From: Bacteroidota bacterium
Lineage (GTDB): Bacteria > Bacteroidota > Bacteroidia > Bacteroidales > B18-G4
Length of the DNA stretch: 8,242 bases
Assembly (NCBI GenBank): GCA_030635045.1
Contig: DAOVZP010000051.1
Coordinates: 1-8,242 of the forward strand
Reading direction: 5' to 3'
The position numbers were made by a program, and so were the translations under genes. The notes under the pieces were generated by a model. The model had not been told where the DNA came from and did not search any database. It saw only the letters and a list, made by a program, of their open reading frames with translations. Each line of letters begins with the position of its first letter. The first letter of the stretch is position 1. Of this stretch, positions 1 to 7,360 are shown piece by piece.

Positions 1-1809
1 GCTTATGCTGTGGCACCATGTGGAATAGACGCTACAGATGATATGACCCTCACCATCCAGGACCTGCCTACAGCATCTGCCGGTTCTGACGGTGATATTT
101 GTGAAACTGACTCATACCTGCTTTCCGGCTCAGCGACCAACCAGGTCTCTGTACTATGGACTACTGCCGGTACGGGAACCTTTGATGATGCCTCACTACT
201 TGCAGCTACATATACGCCCAGTGCTGCAGATATTACCGCAGGTTCTGTTGTGCTCACACTTACTGCTACGGCCATCGCGCCTTGCGCAGGTGATGTTTCC
301 GATGATATGACACTCAGCATACAGGACGGGCCAACAGCCAATGCAGGCCCCGATGATGTGGTTGACTCAGGATCAACCTATACGCTCTCAGGTGCGGCTA
401 CAGGCCAGTCTTCTGTTACCTGGACGACTGCCGGCGATGGCACTTTTGATGATGCATCATTACTCGCAGCTACCTATACACCGGGCACCAGCGACCTTGA
501 TTTTGGTTCAGTTGTACTCACGCTGACTGCCAATGCAACAGCACCATGTAGTACACCTGATGCTGATGACATGACCCTGTTCTTCTCTTATACACAGTCG
601 ATCAACCTGACACAGGGATGGAACATCATGTCATTCTATGTACAACCAACTGATATGGATATGCAAGCCATCGTTCAGCCATTGATCACTAATTCAACAT
701 TGATCAAAGTCCAGGATGAAAACGGGGATTACGTCCAGTTTATCCCGGGACCGGGCTGGAGCAATACTATCGGCGATATGGCCAACACAGAAGGCTACTA
801 TATTAAGGTCACTGCAAATACAAACCTTGACTCGGACGGAACATATGTGATCTTCCCTTATGATGTTGCCCTCAGTACAGGATGGAACATGGCAGGATAT
901 CCCGTTAAACAATCTCAGGATGCGATGACACTGCTTGCGGACCTGATTACCAACAACAGTCTGATCAAGGTTATGGATGAGGCAGGTAACTTCATTCAGA
1001 ATATCCCTCCCTACGGATGGTTGAATACAATAGTCAACTTCGATCCGGATGAGGGTTATTATATCAAGACCAGTGCTGATGACCAGCTGACCTATGCTCA
1101 GCCTACAAAAGCATCAGAACCAGGTATAATTCCTGAGATCCCCACAACACAACACTTCTTCTCTTCCGGATCGAATCCTTTCAACCCAATGAATATTGTG
1201 GTTCAGAATATCATCTCTGATGGATTCGTAATTGAAGACGGTGATGAGATCGCTGTTTATGATGGCGGGCTTGAAGTGGGAAGCGCTGTGATACACCAGG
1301 GATATAATGGCTTACAGGTGATAATTGCCGCGGGCGATGATCCTGCAACAGAAGATATTGATGGCTTTACTGCCGGTAACACGATTACATTCAGATACTG
1401 GGACAAGAGCCACAATATGGTTTATGAAAACATTCAGGCTACTCATTATTATGGTAATGAAAATTTCGCAGGGCTTGGCACTTATGCCGGCGACCTGAAG
1501 ATCTCATCCCTGGGTGTTTCAGAATATGACCAATCTGCACTTGCCTTCCTCGGGCAGAACTTCCCTAACCCATTCAGTATAAATACTACGATAAATTACG
1601 GCATATATCAGGATGGCGCAGTATTGCTGAGCATCTTTGATGTGTCAGGACGAAGAATTCAGATTCTTGAGGACGCTTACAGGACAAGGGGCAGATATAC
1701 TGTCACCTTCGAGAATGCCTCACTCGAACCGGGAATATATTACTACCAGTTAGAGTTTAGTGGCAAGGGTATCCTGTTCAGCGAAACCAAGAAGATGATC
1801 GTTCATTAA
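1..1809 (+). CDS. Large T9SS-secreted surface protein with Ig/PKD-like repeats, C-terminal part (5' truncated by window edge)
   Basis: The reading frame is open from base 1, so the start lies upstream; 602 codons are visible. Domains in order: the tail of one repeat, two complete 88-residue repeats (67-330 and 331-594) with the pattern PTA.AG..., TYTLSGSAT, WTT(A/S)GDGTFDDASLL, YTP, VTLTLTA, PC, DDM.L.I; then two copies of another unit (about 601-860 and 865-1095) with GWN, LIKV.DE.G, GW.NTI and EGYYIK; then a module of about 120 residues (1153-1515) that is also found in the next gene; then a T9SS type A sorting domain from about 1519, with FPNPF at 1561-1575 and a PGIYYYQL-type end. Such proteins are exported by Sec, cross the outer membrane by T9SS and are anchored or released at the surface. 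The role is probably adhesive or structural, but no ligand can be inferred. The second 88-residue repeat lacks the first of two otherwise conserved cysteines. The next gene starts 10 nt downstream, suggesting co-transcription. Confidence 0.9.
   Translation, partial: AYAVAPCGIDATDDMTLTIQDLPTASAGSDGDICETDSYLLSGSATNQVSVLWTTAGTGTFDDASLLAATYTPSAADITAGSVVLTLTATAIAPCAGDVSDDMTLSIQDGPTANAGPDDVVDSGSTYTLSGAATGQSSVTWTTAGDGTFDDASLLAATYTPGTSDLDFGSVVLTLTANATAPCSTPDADDMTLFFSYTQSINLTQGWNIMSFYVQPTDMDMQAIVQPLITNSTLIKVQDENGDYVQFIPGPGWSNTIGDMANTEGYYIKVTANTNLDSDGTYVIFPYDVALSTGWNMAGYPVKQSQDAMTLLADLITNNSLIKVMDEAGNFIQNIPPYGWLNTIVNFDPDEGYYIKTSADDQLTYAQPTKASEPGIIPEIPTTQHFFSSGSNPFNPMNIVVQNIISDGFVIEDGDEIAVYDGGLEVGSAVIHQGYNGLQVIIAAGDDPATEDIDGFTAGNTITFRYWDKSHNMVYENIQATHYYGNENFAGLGTYAGDLKISSLGVSEYDQSALAFLGQNFPNPFSINTTINYGIYQDGAVLLSIFDVSGRRIQILEDAYRTRGRYTVTFENASLEPGIYYYQLEFSGKGILFSETKKMIVH
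67..594 (+). repeat. Two tandem 264-nt (88-codon) coding repeats
   Basis: Units at 67-330 and 331-594 begin with PTASAG and PTANAG and align over their whole length. The protein is well conserved while many codons differ synonymously, so the copies look old and kept by selection on the protein, not recent slippage products. The same unit, with the same 264-nt period, occurs four times in the downstream gene. Confidence 0.9.
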
Positions 1810-1819
1810 CTGGTTTGAT

Positions 1820-3874
1820 ATGAAAAGAATCCAAATCCTTATAGTGGCACTGGGCTTGCTGATGCTTGCCTCAGTGCCCCTTTCAGGCCAACATTTCGTT
1901 CCGGTATACCAAAGTTTATACCAGCCCATGAACATCATTGTCTCTGCGGCAACGATCGATGGTGTTGACCTGGAAGCAGGCGATGAAATAGGTATTTTCG
2001 ATACAACAGCTACCGGTGAAGAGATCTGTGTAGGCTACATTATGCTCACAGGACCAATCATTAGCGGCAACCCACTGCCAATTGTTGCCAGTACCGACGA
2101 TCCTTTAACAACTGACCAGGATGGTTTCCTTGATGGGAACCCGATCCTGTATCGCATCTGGGACGCCAGTGAATCCATGGAACTCATTTGCGTGACAATG
2201 ACCTACGATCTGGGTTTCGACATCGTGTTTACTTCACTTGGCACTGCACTGGGAAGCCTGGAGGGCATTATCAGTCCGACTGTTGATGCCGGAGCAGACG
2301 ATGAAACCTGTGGGGATACACCATATACTCTCTCAGGTTCTGCTACAAACCAGGATTATGTGGAATGGACTACTTCCGGCGACGGAACTTTTGATGATGC
2401 AAGCTCGCTTACTGCGATCTATACACCCGGGTCCACTGACATCAGTAATGGGACGGTGACACTTACGCTTACGGCCTTTGCCGTTTCACCCTGTGGTGAT
2501 CATGCATCAGATGATATGGTGTTAGGCATCCAGGCCTCGCCAACTGCTATTGCCGGAGCAGATGATGCAACCTGCGAGGATATGCCATATACACTTATAG
2601 GTTCTGCTACAAACCAGTCTTCCGTAGAATGGACAACTTCCGGTGATGGTACCTTTGATGACCCAACACTGTTAGATGCGACTTATACACCGGGCAGTGG
2701 CGATATCAGCAATGGTGCTGTAACCCTTACACTCACAGCATTTGCAATCCTGCCATGTACGAACGATGCCAGCGATGAAATGATTCTGAGTATTCAAGCA
2801 TTACCTACGGCCTACGCAGGTGCTAATGCGGAAATCTGTGAAGACGTAACATATACCCTTTCAGGATTTGCAACGCATTATGCATCAACCTTATGGACAA
2901 CTTCCGGCGATGGCACTTTTGATGATGCCACACTGCTCAATGCAACATATACGCCCGGTAATGGTGATATAAGCAACGGCTCAGTTACTCTGACACTTAC
3001 GGCAAATGCCATTTCACCTTGCGGCTCCAATGTTGATGACAGCATGGACCTAAGCATTCAGCCATTGCCAACTGCCACTGCAGGACCGGATGCCGGTATT
3101 TGTGAAGGTGAAACATATTCTCTGTCGGGAGCTGCCACTAATCAGGAATCCGTTAACTGGACCACTGCAGGTGATGGCACCTTCGATGATGCCAGCCTTC
3201 TAAATGCAACTTATACACCAGGAAGCGGCGACATCAGCAACGGAACAGTTGTACTTATCATTGCTGTGACCTCCATTGCACCTTGTAGTGCCATCGTAAC
3301 AGATGCAATGATGCTGAGCATCGATCCTATTCCCGAAACACCGGACACCCCCACAGGGCCTGTTGAGGTGGACATCCACTTTACACCGACATCACAATAT
3401 GAAACACAAAGCACCCCAGGTGCCAACACTTACCTTTGGACACTGTCTCCACTAACTGCCGGAAATATTGTTGGTACGGTGCTCACATCGACTGTCACCT
3501 GGAATGCTGCCTATCATGGCCTGGCTTATGTAAAAGTCTTTGCCATCAACAATTGTGGCGCGGTGGCATCCGACTCTCTGGAAATAAATGTTTACAACAG
3601 TGTTGGGGTTTGGGAAAGCAACAGTAATGAGATGAATGTACAAATCATCCCCAACCCGAACCGGGGCTCCTTTAAGTTGAACATCACAGGCATGGAAAAA
3701 AAGCTCGATATAGCCATCTTCAGCAGCGACGGAGGCCTGATCGAAAGCCATACCCTCAATAATGACGGAGACATCGAAATGGAATTTAATCTCACTGATT
3801 TGCCGAAAGGCCTATACTTCATCAGACTATACAACGACAGAACAAATCTAATAGAAAAGGTTATTATACAATAA
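1820..3874 (+). CDS. T9SS-secreted surface protein with four 88-residue Ig/PKD-like repeats
   Basis: A complete 684-residue protein. Residues 1-24 are a Sec signal peptide (MKR start, hydrophobic core, cleavage probably after SGQ). Residues 25-150 form a module like the one near the C-terminus of the upstream protein (PMNI(I/V)V, GDEI, DDP.T.D.DGF, GN.I, R.WD). Residues 153-504 are four tandem repeats of exactly 88 residues, each with C in the (T/I)C(E/G) segment and C in PC, which could form a disulfide. Residues 505-598 look like a further PKD/Ig-like domain (YLWTLSP, VTW, VFAINNCG). Residues 606-684 are a T9SS type A sorting domain (IIPNPNRGSF, LPKGLYFIRLYN, EKVIIQ). It is expected at the cell surface. 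No enzymatic motif is visible. The ATG at 1820 is supported by the signal peptide directly after it; there is no Shine-Dalgarno sequence, as is usual in Bacteroidota. A strong terminator follows 25 nt after the stop. Confidence 0.93.
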   Translation: MKRIQILIVALGLLMLASVPLSGQHFVPVYQSLYQPMNIIVSAATIDGVDLEAGDEIGIFDTTATGEEICVGYIMLTGPIISGNPLPIVASTDDPLTTDQDGFLDGNPILYRIWDASESMELICVTMTYDLGFDIVFTSLGTALGSLEGIISPTVDAGADDETCGDTPYTLSGSATNQDYVEWTTSGDGTFDDASSLTAIYTPGSTDISNGTVTLTLTAFAVSPCGDHASDDMVLGIQASPTAIAGADDATCEDMPYTLIGSATNQSSVEWTTSGDGTFDDPTLLDATYTPGSGDISNGAVTLTLTAFAILPCTNDASDEMILSIQALPTAYAGANAEICEDVTYTLSGFATHYASTLWTTSGDGTFDDATLLNATYTPGNGDISNGSVTLTLTANAISPCGSNVDDSMDLSIQPLPTATAGPDAGICEGETYSLSGAATNQESVNWTTAGDGTFDDASLLNATYTPGSGDISNGTVVLIIAVTSIAPCSAIVTDAMMLSIDPIPETPDTPTGPVEVDIHFTPTSQYETQSTPGANTYLWTLSPLTAGNIVGTVLTSTVTWNAAYHGLAYVKVFAINNCGAVASDSLEINVYNSVGVWESNSNEMNVQIIPNPNRGSFKLNITGMEKKLDIAIFSSDGGLIESHTLNNDGDIEMEFNLTDLPKGLYFIRLYNDRTNLIEKVIIQ
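2276..3331 (+). repeat. Four tandem 264-nt (88-codon) coding repeats
   Basis: Units start at 2276, 2540, 2804 and 3068 with PTVDAG, PTAIAG, PTAYAG and PTATAG, giving an exact 88-residue period with no indels. The core of each unit is WTT(S/A)GDGTFDD followed by YTPG, DISNG and LTLTA. Each unit carries two cysteines. Confidence 0.92.
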
Positions 3875-3899
3875 CCGAGATTCGAAGTTTACAAACCAG

Positions 3900-3932
3900 A
3901 ACCGGCGGAATTAATAATTCAGCCGGTTTTTT
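3900..3932 (+). terminator. Rho-independent terminator of the plus-strand surface-protein unit
   Basis: AACCGGC (3900-3906) pairs with GCCGGTT (3922-3928), there is one G.A mismatch, and GAATT (3908-3912) pairs with AATTC (3916-3920) around an AAT loop. A T-run (3927-3932, then C-interrupted Ts) follows on the plus strand. It lies 25 nt after the stop at 3874 and between two convergent units. On the minus strand the trailing bases are less T-rich, so it is mainly a plus-strand terminator, although the hairpin could also end minus-strand transcripts. Confidence 0.85.
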
Positions 3933-3953
3933 CCTTTTTCCTTATTCCTTATT
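3933..3953. repeat. Short heptanucleotide array CCTTTTT, CCTTATT, CCTTATT
   Basis: Three 7-nt units run from the terminator T-tract to the stop codon of the di-haem peroxidase gene and are followed by CACTC. The last unit ends on the first plus-strand base of the TCA that encodes the minus-strand TGA. The same arrangement is found at 7553-7587 behind another gene. Confidence 0.65.
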
Positions 3954-5110
3954 CACTCCGGCAACTCTTCCGGTGGCCCGAATTCCGTATTTGACAGAAA
4001 CTCCTCGTCCCGTAAGGTCTTAATGAAGGCAATAAGATCAGCTTTTTCCGATGGGACCAGCTGTGTGCCTCCATTGGCAATATGGTGCATAAGGGGGTTG
4101 ATATAGGGAGACCAGAGCAAGCCATGCGCATAGAAATCAACCACCTCTTCCAGTGTTGCAAATCTCCCGTCGTGCATGTAGGGGCCGGTAAGTTCGATAT
4201 TCCTGAGAGTGGTAGCCTTATAAGCACCAAGGTCCATGGGATCACCCGTAAGGACATACCTGTCGTCAGTGCCCGGAAATACAGTATCCTTCCCATTATT
4301 ATAAAATAGATTCGTAGTAAACAGCGGATTCCCGAATCCTCCATGGCAATGGAAACAATCGGCGCCCTCTTCTGTTGTAAAAAGAACAAAACCACTCAAT
4401 TCTGATGCCGTAAGTTGCTCCTCCCCTCTCATGTAACGATCGAATTTTGCATTGTATGAAATTAAGGTGCGTACAAACTGTGCCACGGCCATGCTGATCC
4501 TTTTCATGGTAACTTCTTCTGACCCGAATGCCTTTTTGAACATTTCCGGGTAGCCGGGAATGGCGGCGATCACAGCTTTGGTGCGATTGGTGTCGCCGTT
4601 CATCTCATGCGGCGCAAGCACACCCATCCACACAAGGTCCTCGATATTCCTGAAGGATGTATTTGGGTTATCATTGGATATTTTGCCATTCCACAGGTAT
4701 CCATTCATATTCCAGACCAGGTTGATCATGGGCAACATCAGATGGGGAGTAGGAATACCTGTAAGTCCATGTGTAAAGCCATTTTCATATACCGGATGGT
4801 CGATCCCGCACTCAAAAGAATTGTGCTGCAGATGGCAGGTGGCACAGCTCATCAGTGAATCGGGGTGGGTACGCCCTGACATACGGCCGTCATAAAACAG
4901 GCAACGGCCTAATTCAACACCTTCCACAGTCATGGGATTGTTTTCCGGGATATTCATCTTCTGCGGAAAACCAAAGGGAACCTCTATGACATATGGCGTG
5001 GCCCCTGCCGGGATGGGAACAGGATCATCTTCCTGTGTGCAGGAAACCAGCAACAGAATGATTATCAGGGGATAGTATTTAAAACTAATTTTCAAAATTA
5101 CAAACTTCAA
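3953..5110 (-). CDS. Di-haem cytochrome c peroxidase/MauG-like lipoprotein (MbnH-like partner of the MbnP protein)
   Basis: A periplasm-facing lipoprotein with two c-type haem sites. The signal has a lipobox, LLLVSC, with Cys24. Haem sites are CATCH (residues 89-93) and CFHCH (252-256), spaced as in the bacterial di-haem peroxidase/MauG family. YLWNGK (138-143) probably matches the family W(D/N)G(R/K) motif whose Trp lies between the two haems. TGPYMHDGRFATLEEVV (308-324) is the typical C-terminal signature. The length (385 residues) is normal. In the family, haem pairs use H2O2 for electron transfer (peroxidases) or to oxidise a partner protein (MauG, MbnH). The gene directly upstream encodes an MbnP-family protein, which favours the second role; this is inference. 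No ATG start exists: an in-frame TGA lies at 5114-5116, and the only plausible starts are TTG at 5110 or TTG at 5095 (MKISFKYY..., also a good lipoprotein signal). Both are inside or beside an AT-rich heptad array. A plain electron-transfer peroxidase is the alternative. Confidence 0.92.
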   Translation of the reverse strand: MKFVILKISFKYYPLIIILLLVSCTQEDDPVPIPAGATPYVIEVPFGFPQKMNIPENNPMTVEGVELGRCLFYDGRMSGRTHPDSLMSCATCHLQHNSFECGIDHPVYENGFTHGLTGIPTPHLMLPMINLVWNMNGYLWNGKISNDNPNTSFRNIEDLVWMGVLAPHEMNGDTNRTKAVIAAIPGYPEMFKKAFGSEEVTMKRISMAVAQFVRTLISYNAKFDRYMRGEEQLTASELSGFVLFTTEEGADCFHCHGGFGNPLFTTNLFYNNGKDTVFPGTDDRYVLTGDPMDLGAYKATTLRNIELTGPYMHDGRFATLEEVVDFYAHGLLWSPYINPLMHHIANGGTQLVPSEKADLIAFIKTLRDEEFLSNTEFGPPEELPE

Positions 5111-5160
5111 ATATCAAAATTCAAAAAAACTCCAAACTTTAAACTTCAAACTTTAAACTA
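5093..5160. repeat. AT-rich heptad-phased array between the mbnP-like and peroxidase genes
   Basis: On the plus strand: CAAAATT (5093-5099), one base, then CAAACTT, CAAATAT, CAAAATT, CAAAAAA (5101-5128), a short break, then CAAACTT, TAAACTT, CAAACTT, TAAACTA (5133-5160). Every unit is 7 nt. The array overlaps the 5' end of the peroxidase gene. On the minus strand each CAAA is TTTG, which supplies TTG triplets in all three reading frames. Confidence 0.7.
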
Positions 5161-5170
5161 ACTCAACAAC

Positions 5171-5222
5171 CTGTCCTGCTGAGCACTTCACTTCGTTCAG
5201 TATAAACTCCGTCGAAGGGCTC
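5171..5222. repeat. Degenerate interspersed repeat with inverted ends, overlapping the mbnP-like stop codon
   Basis: The stretch contains CTGTCCTGCTGAGC, CACTTCGTTCAG and CCGTCGAAGGGC. This resembles a type of interspersed intergenic repeat that I recall as common in Bacteroidota (TGTC.TGCTGAGC... to ...GTCGAAGG); this rests on memory, not a search. GAGC (5181-5184) can pair with GCTC (5219-5222), and CTTCG (5191-5195) with CGAAG (5213-5217), giving a bulged hairpin. The right end includes two bases of the TGA stop of the mbnP-like gene, so the hairpin would form in the mRNA directly behind that gene. Confidence 0.5.
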
Positions 5223-6021
5223 AAAAGTCAACACTCAACACCCCAAACACGTCCCATCCATTCTCACACCCCACCTTCATCGCATCCTGCTTCTGCATAA
5301 TATCCCCTCCCCAGTAGTTATGGTCGTAGGTGTGTGGGTTCTTAAACCATCTGTCGACATGCATCACCAGGTCGATAAGTGTTTCTTCACCAACATCGAT
5401 CCTTAATGACGATCCCGGCACCTCCACCTCAAAATAGTTTTGGATAAAGCCGGTGACCTCACCCGACTGCTGATCATAGATCTGCCCTATCCCAAGATGA
5501 AAATCATATGGCCGCTCAAACTGATTCGTATCCAGCCATTTTCCGTTCAGTTTCATGTAATGGTATCCTCCTCCAAGGTACTGCGGCCAGAACATCAGGG
5601 ATTCCGGGTGGTCGGTGAACATCAGCGACTGGTTCTTCTCCTCATTGATCCCGAAGGTGAAGCTTATACCCGTATAATCACCGGCAGGGATCTCGTCAAA
5701 AACCTTCCATTCATGTGTCGAAGCAATATCAGTATCCACGTAGTGGATGTCTTTCCAGGCATCGATGGTATAATCAGCATCAGCACCATGAAGTGTTACA
5801 TCGGAGATGAAATATTGAATTTCATTAACCATGTATTCATTGCCGGCAGCATTCACGTATTTTCTAATATCAAAGTCAAGGGGTAAGCCATCACAGTAAT
5901 GATGAAACTCAAAGCAGATCTTGCCGGAAGAAGGAGCAGGATCGGGGTCAGCTTCCTTTTTGCACGCGGTAATTATTAACAGAATAATTGATAATAATAT
6001 TAAGAGTCGGTTTGCTTTCAT
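5221..6021 (-). CDS. MbnP-family (copper-binding-type) lipoprotein
   Basis: A 266-residue lipoprotein: residues 1-20 are a signal with lipobox IITAC (Cys20). Family signatures follow in order: FEFHHYCDGLPLDF (37-50), YVNAAGNEYMVNEIQYFISD (55-74), GDYTGISFTFGI (114-125), LMFWPQYLGGGYHYMKLNG (142-160), HLGIG (175-179), HVDRWF (221-226) and a C-terminal NGWDVFG (254-260). In methanotroph MbnP, the partner di-haem enzyme MbnH converts a Trp to kynurenine and this enables copper binding; a di-haem MauG-like gene follows here directly, which supports the assignment. The best candidate Trp is W145 in the M.W motif; other Trps are at 89, 105, 162, 225, 237 and 256. The ATG at 6021 is chosen because it begins the lipoprotein signal (MKANRLL); an upstream in-frame ATG at 6060 would add 13 residues of unlikely sequence. 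The upstream gene ends 43 nt before this start. Metal identity is inferred from the family. Confidence 0.88.
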   Translation of the reverse strand: MKANRLLILLSIILLIITACKKEADPDPAPSSGKICFEFHHYCDGLPLDFDIRKYVNAAGNEYMVNEIQYFISDVTLHGADADYTIDAWKDIHYVDTDIASTHEWKVFDEIPAGDYTGISFTFGINEEKNQSLMFTDHPESLMFWPQYLGGGYHYMKLNGKWLDTNQFERPYDFHLGIGQIYDQQSGEVTGFIQNYFEVEVPGSSLRIDVGEETLIDLVMHVDRWFKNPHTYDHNYWGGDIMQKQDAMKVGCENGWDVFGVLSVDF

Positions 6022-6064
6022 GTCATTATTTAGACAAGCCCCCCTATCATTGGGTTGCATGATA

Positions 6065-7276
6065 TTATTTTTTTAAAAGTTTTTTAGTTGCCACGAGCCT
6101 ACCCGAAGGATCATAAACATTTAACAGGTATATGCCTGAAGGTATGTAGGATAAATCGATGCAGGTTCCGTCATGTGCGATTTTTCGCTGTAGCAACTCT
6201 TCCCCTCTGAGACTAACCACTGTAATTTCAAGTCCCGTCATCCCTTCGGTGATCACACCAATATGAAGGTTATCTCTTACAGGATTCGGATAGATGTTAA
6301 TATCCTGTTCCCGAAAAGGAGAGGATTCTACTCCAAGAGAAATACCTTTGCAGACGTACGCTCCCTCATCAGTGCAGCAAAACACCCAGTTCGAGCCAAA
6401 AATTGGCGGACTTTCACTGATATCAAAGACATTCAGGTTTGGCAAACCCTCATTAAAATAGGTGAGCCCTGCATTCGGAGTAAACCTCCCAATACCAACA
6501 TGTGGTTGCGCTCCCTGATGCCAGCCGATATATGGTGTTAGACTATTATCCAGTCCCAATGCATTGATATTAGGCTCATAGTACAAGACCTCCCAGACAT
6601 CACCATTCAGTTCATATAATCCGCCCCAGTTCCCTTCACATATGCCAACAAGGTTATTTAGTATTCCGTAGTCGCCTTTAAATGCAAGCTCAAAGAACCT
6701 GAATTCATTGATGATCTGGGTCCATATTACCCCATCATCATATGAAATAAAAACATTGTCATAGAGATAATTACATGCCACAGCAACAACATCAGGTGGA
6801 CCGTAGGCCATATCAAAGCACTTGACACCTGTAAAGGCACTTACTTCAGTCCACGCAAGCCCATCCATCGATTCATTCATACCACCCTCAAACCCCACGA
6901 AGTAATGATCCCCCCATTCCACTTTAAGGATGTAGTTTGGCTTATAGCAATATTCAGCGACGCTGTATTCATGTGTGTTGACGTCCATGAAATAAATACC
7001 ATCAGAATATGAACCTGCATTCCGGATCACCAAAATGGTATCTTCATTATATGCTGCGGCACCATTTGCCGGAAATTCGTAAAACTCCCAGCTTGGTGCG
7101 TTAAGCTGTTCCGTAAGAAAAAATCCATTCTCAGTAAAAATAGCAGAGCAGAAATCCTGCTTAAAGAAATGAATCTTAAATACATCCGCCCCGGGAGGGC
7201 CATAAATTTCCCATTCGTAAGGGAACACTTGCAGGCTTAGAAGCGCAAATAGCAGTATTGAAATAATCTTTTTCAT
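6065..7276 (-). CDS. T9SS-sorted secreted protein with Asp-box/propeller-like body
   Basis: 403 residues. Residues 1-20 are a Sec signal peptide (MKKIISILLFALL). The body (about 22-320) is made of short Trp/Tyr-rich beta-strand repeats and contains an exact Asp-box, S.D.G..W, at residues 178-185 (SYDDGVIW), a weaker one at 136-142 (SMDGLAW), and NEGLPNLNVFDI (275-286), typical of BNR/YCF48-like beta-propellers. Residues 324-403 are a T9SS type A sorting domain (INIYPNPVRDNLHIGV, LSYIPSGIYLLNVY). The protein should be exposed outside the outer membrane. It is the first gene of the mbnP-like/peroxidase group, 43 nt upstream of the MbnP-family gene. The Asp-box supports a propeller fold, but gives no substrate, and there is no sialidase active site that I can recognise. 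Cysteines are frequent (for example CC at 300-301), which is unusual for such proteins. Confidence 0.88.
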   Translation of the reverse strand: MKKIISILLFALLSLQVFPYEWEIYGPPGADVFKIHFFKQDFCSAIFTENGFFLTEQLNAPSWEFYEFPANGAAAYNEDTILVIRNAGSYSDGIYFMDVNTHEYSVAEYCYKPNYILKVEWGDHYFVGFEGGMNESMDGLAWTEVSAFTGVKCFDMAYGPPDVVAVACNYLYDNVFISYDDGVIWTQIINEFRFFELAFKGDYGILNNLVGICEGNWGGLYELNGDVWEVLYYEPNINALGLDNSLTPYIGWHQGAQPHVGIGRFTPNAGLTYFNEGLPNLNVFDISESPPIFGSNWVFCCTDEGAYVCKGISLGVESSPFREQDINIYPNPVRDNLHIGVITEGMTGLEITVVSLRGEELLQRKIAHDGTCIDLSYIPSGIYLLNVYDPSGRLVATKKLLKK

Positions 7277-7326
7277 TTTGACGAAAGTATTACTATAAGG
7301 AGAAACGATGATTTATACTATATCAC

Positions 7327-7357
7327 CAAATATAATCAATTCCCAGATATTTACCAG
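7327..7357 (-). promoter_or_regulatory. Possible Bacteroidota-type promoter for the propeller-mbnP-peroxidase unit
   Basis: Read on the minus strand, TATATTTG (7334-7327) matches the -7 consensus TAnnTTTG of Bacteroidota exactly. The -33 position, about 20 nt upstream, has CTGG (7357-7354), a poor match to TTTG. The leader to the ATG at 7276 would be about 45 nt. A second weaker -7-like word, TACTTTCG (7289-7282), is too near the start codon unless the mRNA is leaderless. This is a sequence match only. Confidence 0.3.
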
Positions 7358-7360
7358 GTC

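Noticed and set aside
3949..4395. A 148-residue minus-strand frame inside the di-haem peroxidase gene
   Set aside because: It overlaps in another frame the gene with two CXXCH motifs and a lipoprotein signal, and shows no domain of its own.
5440..5886. A 148-residue plus-strand frame
   Set aside because: It is antisense to the well-supported MbnP-family gene and has no recognisable features.
6022..6060. N-terminal extension of the MbnP-family protein from the ATG at 6060
   Set aside because: It would put a polar MQPNDRGACLNND stretch before a perfect lipoprotein signal starting at 6021.
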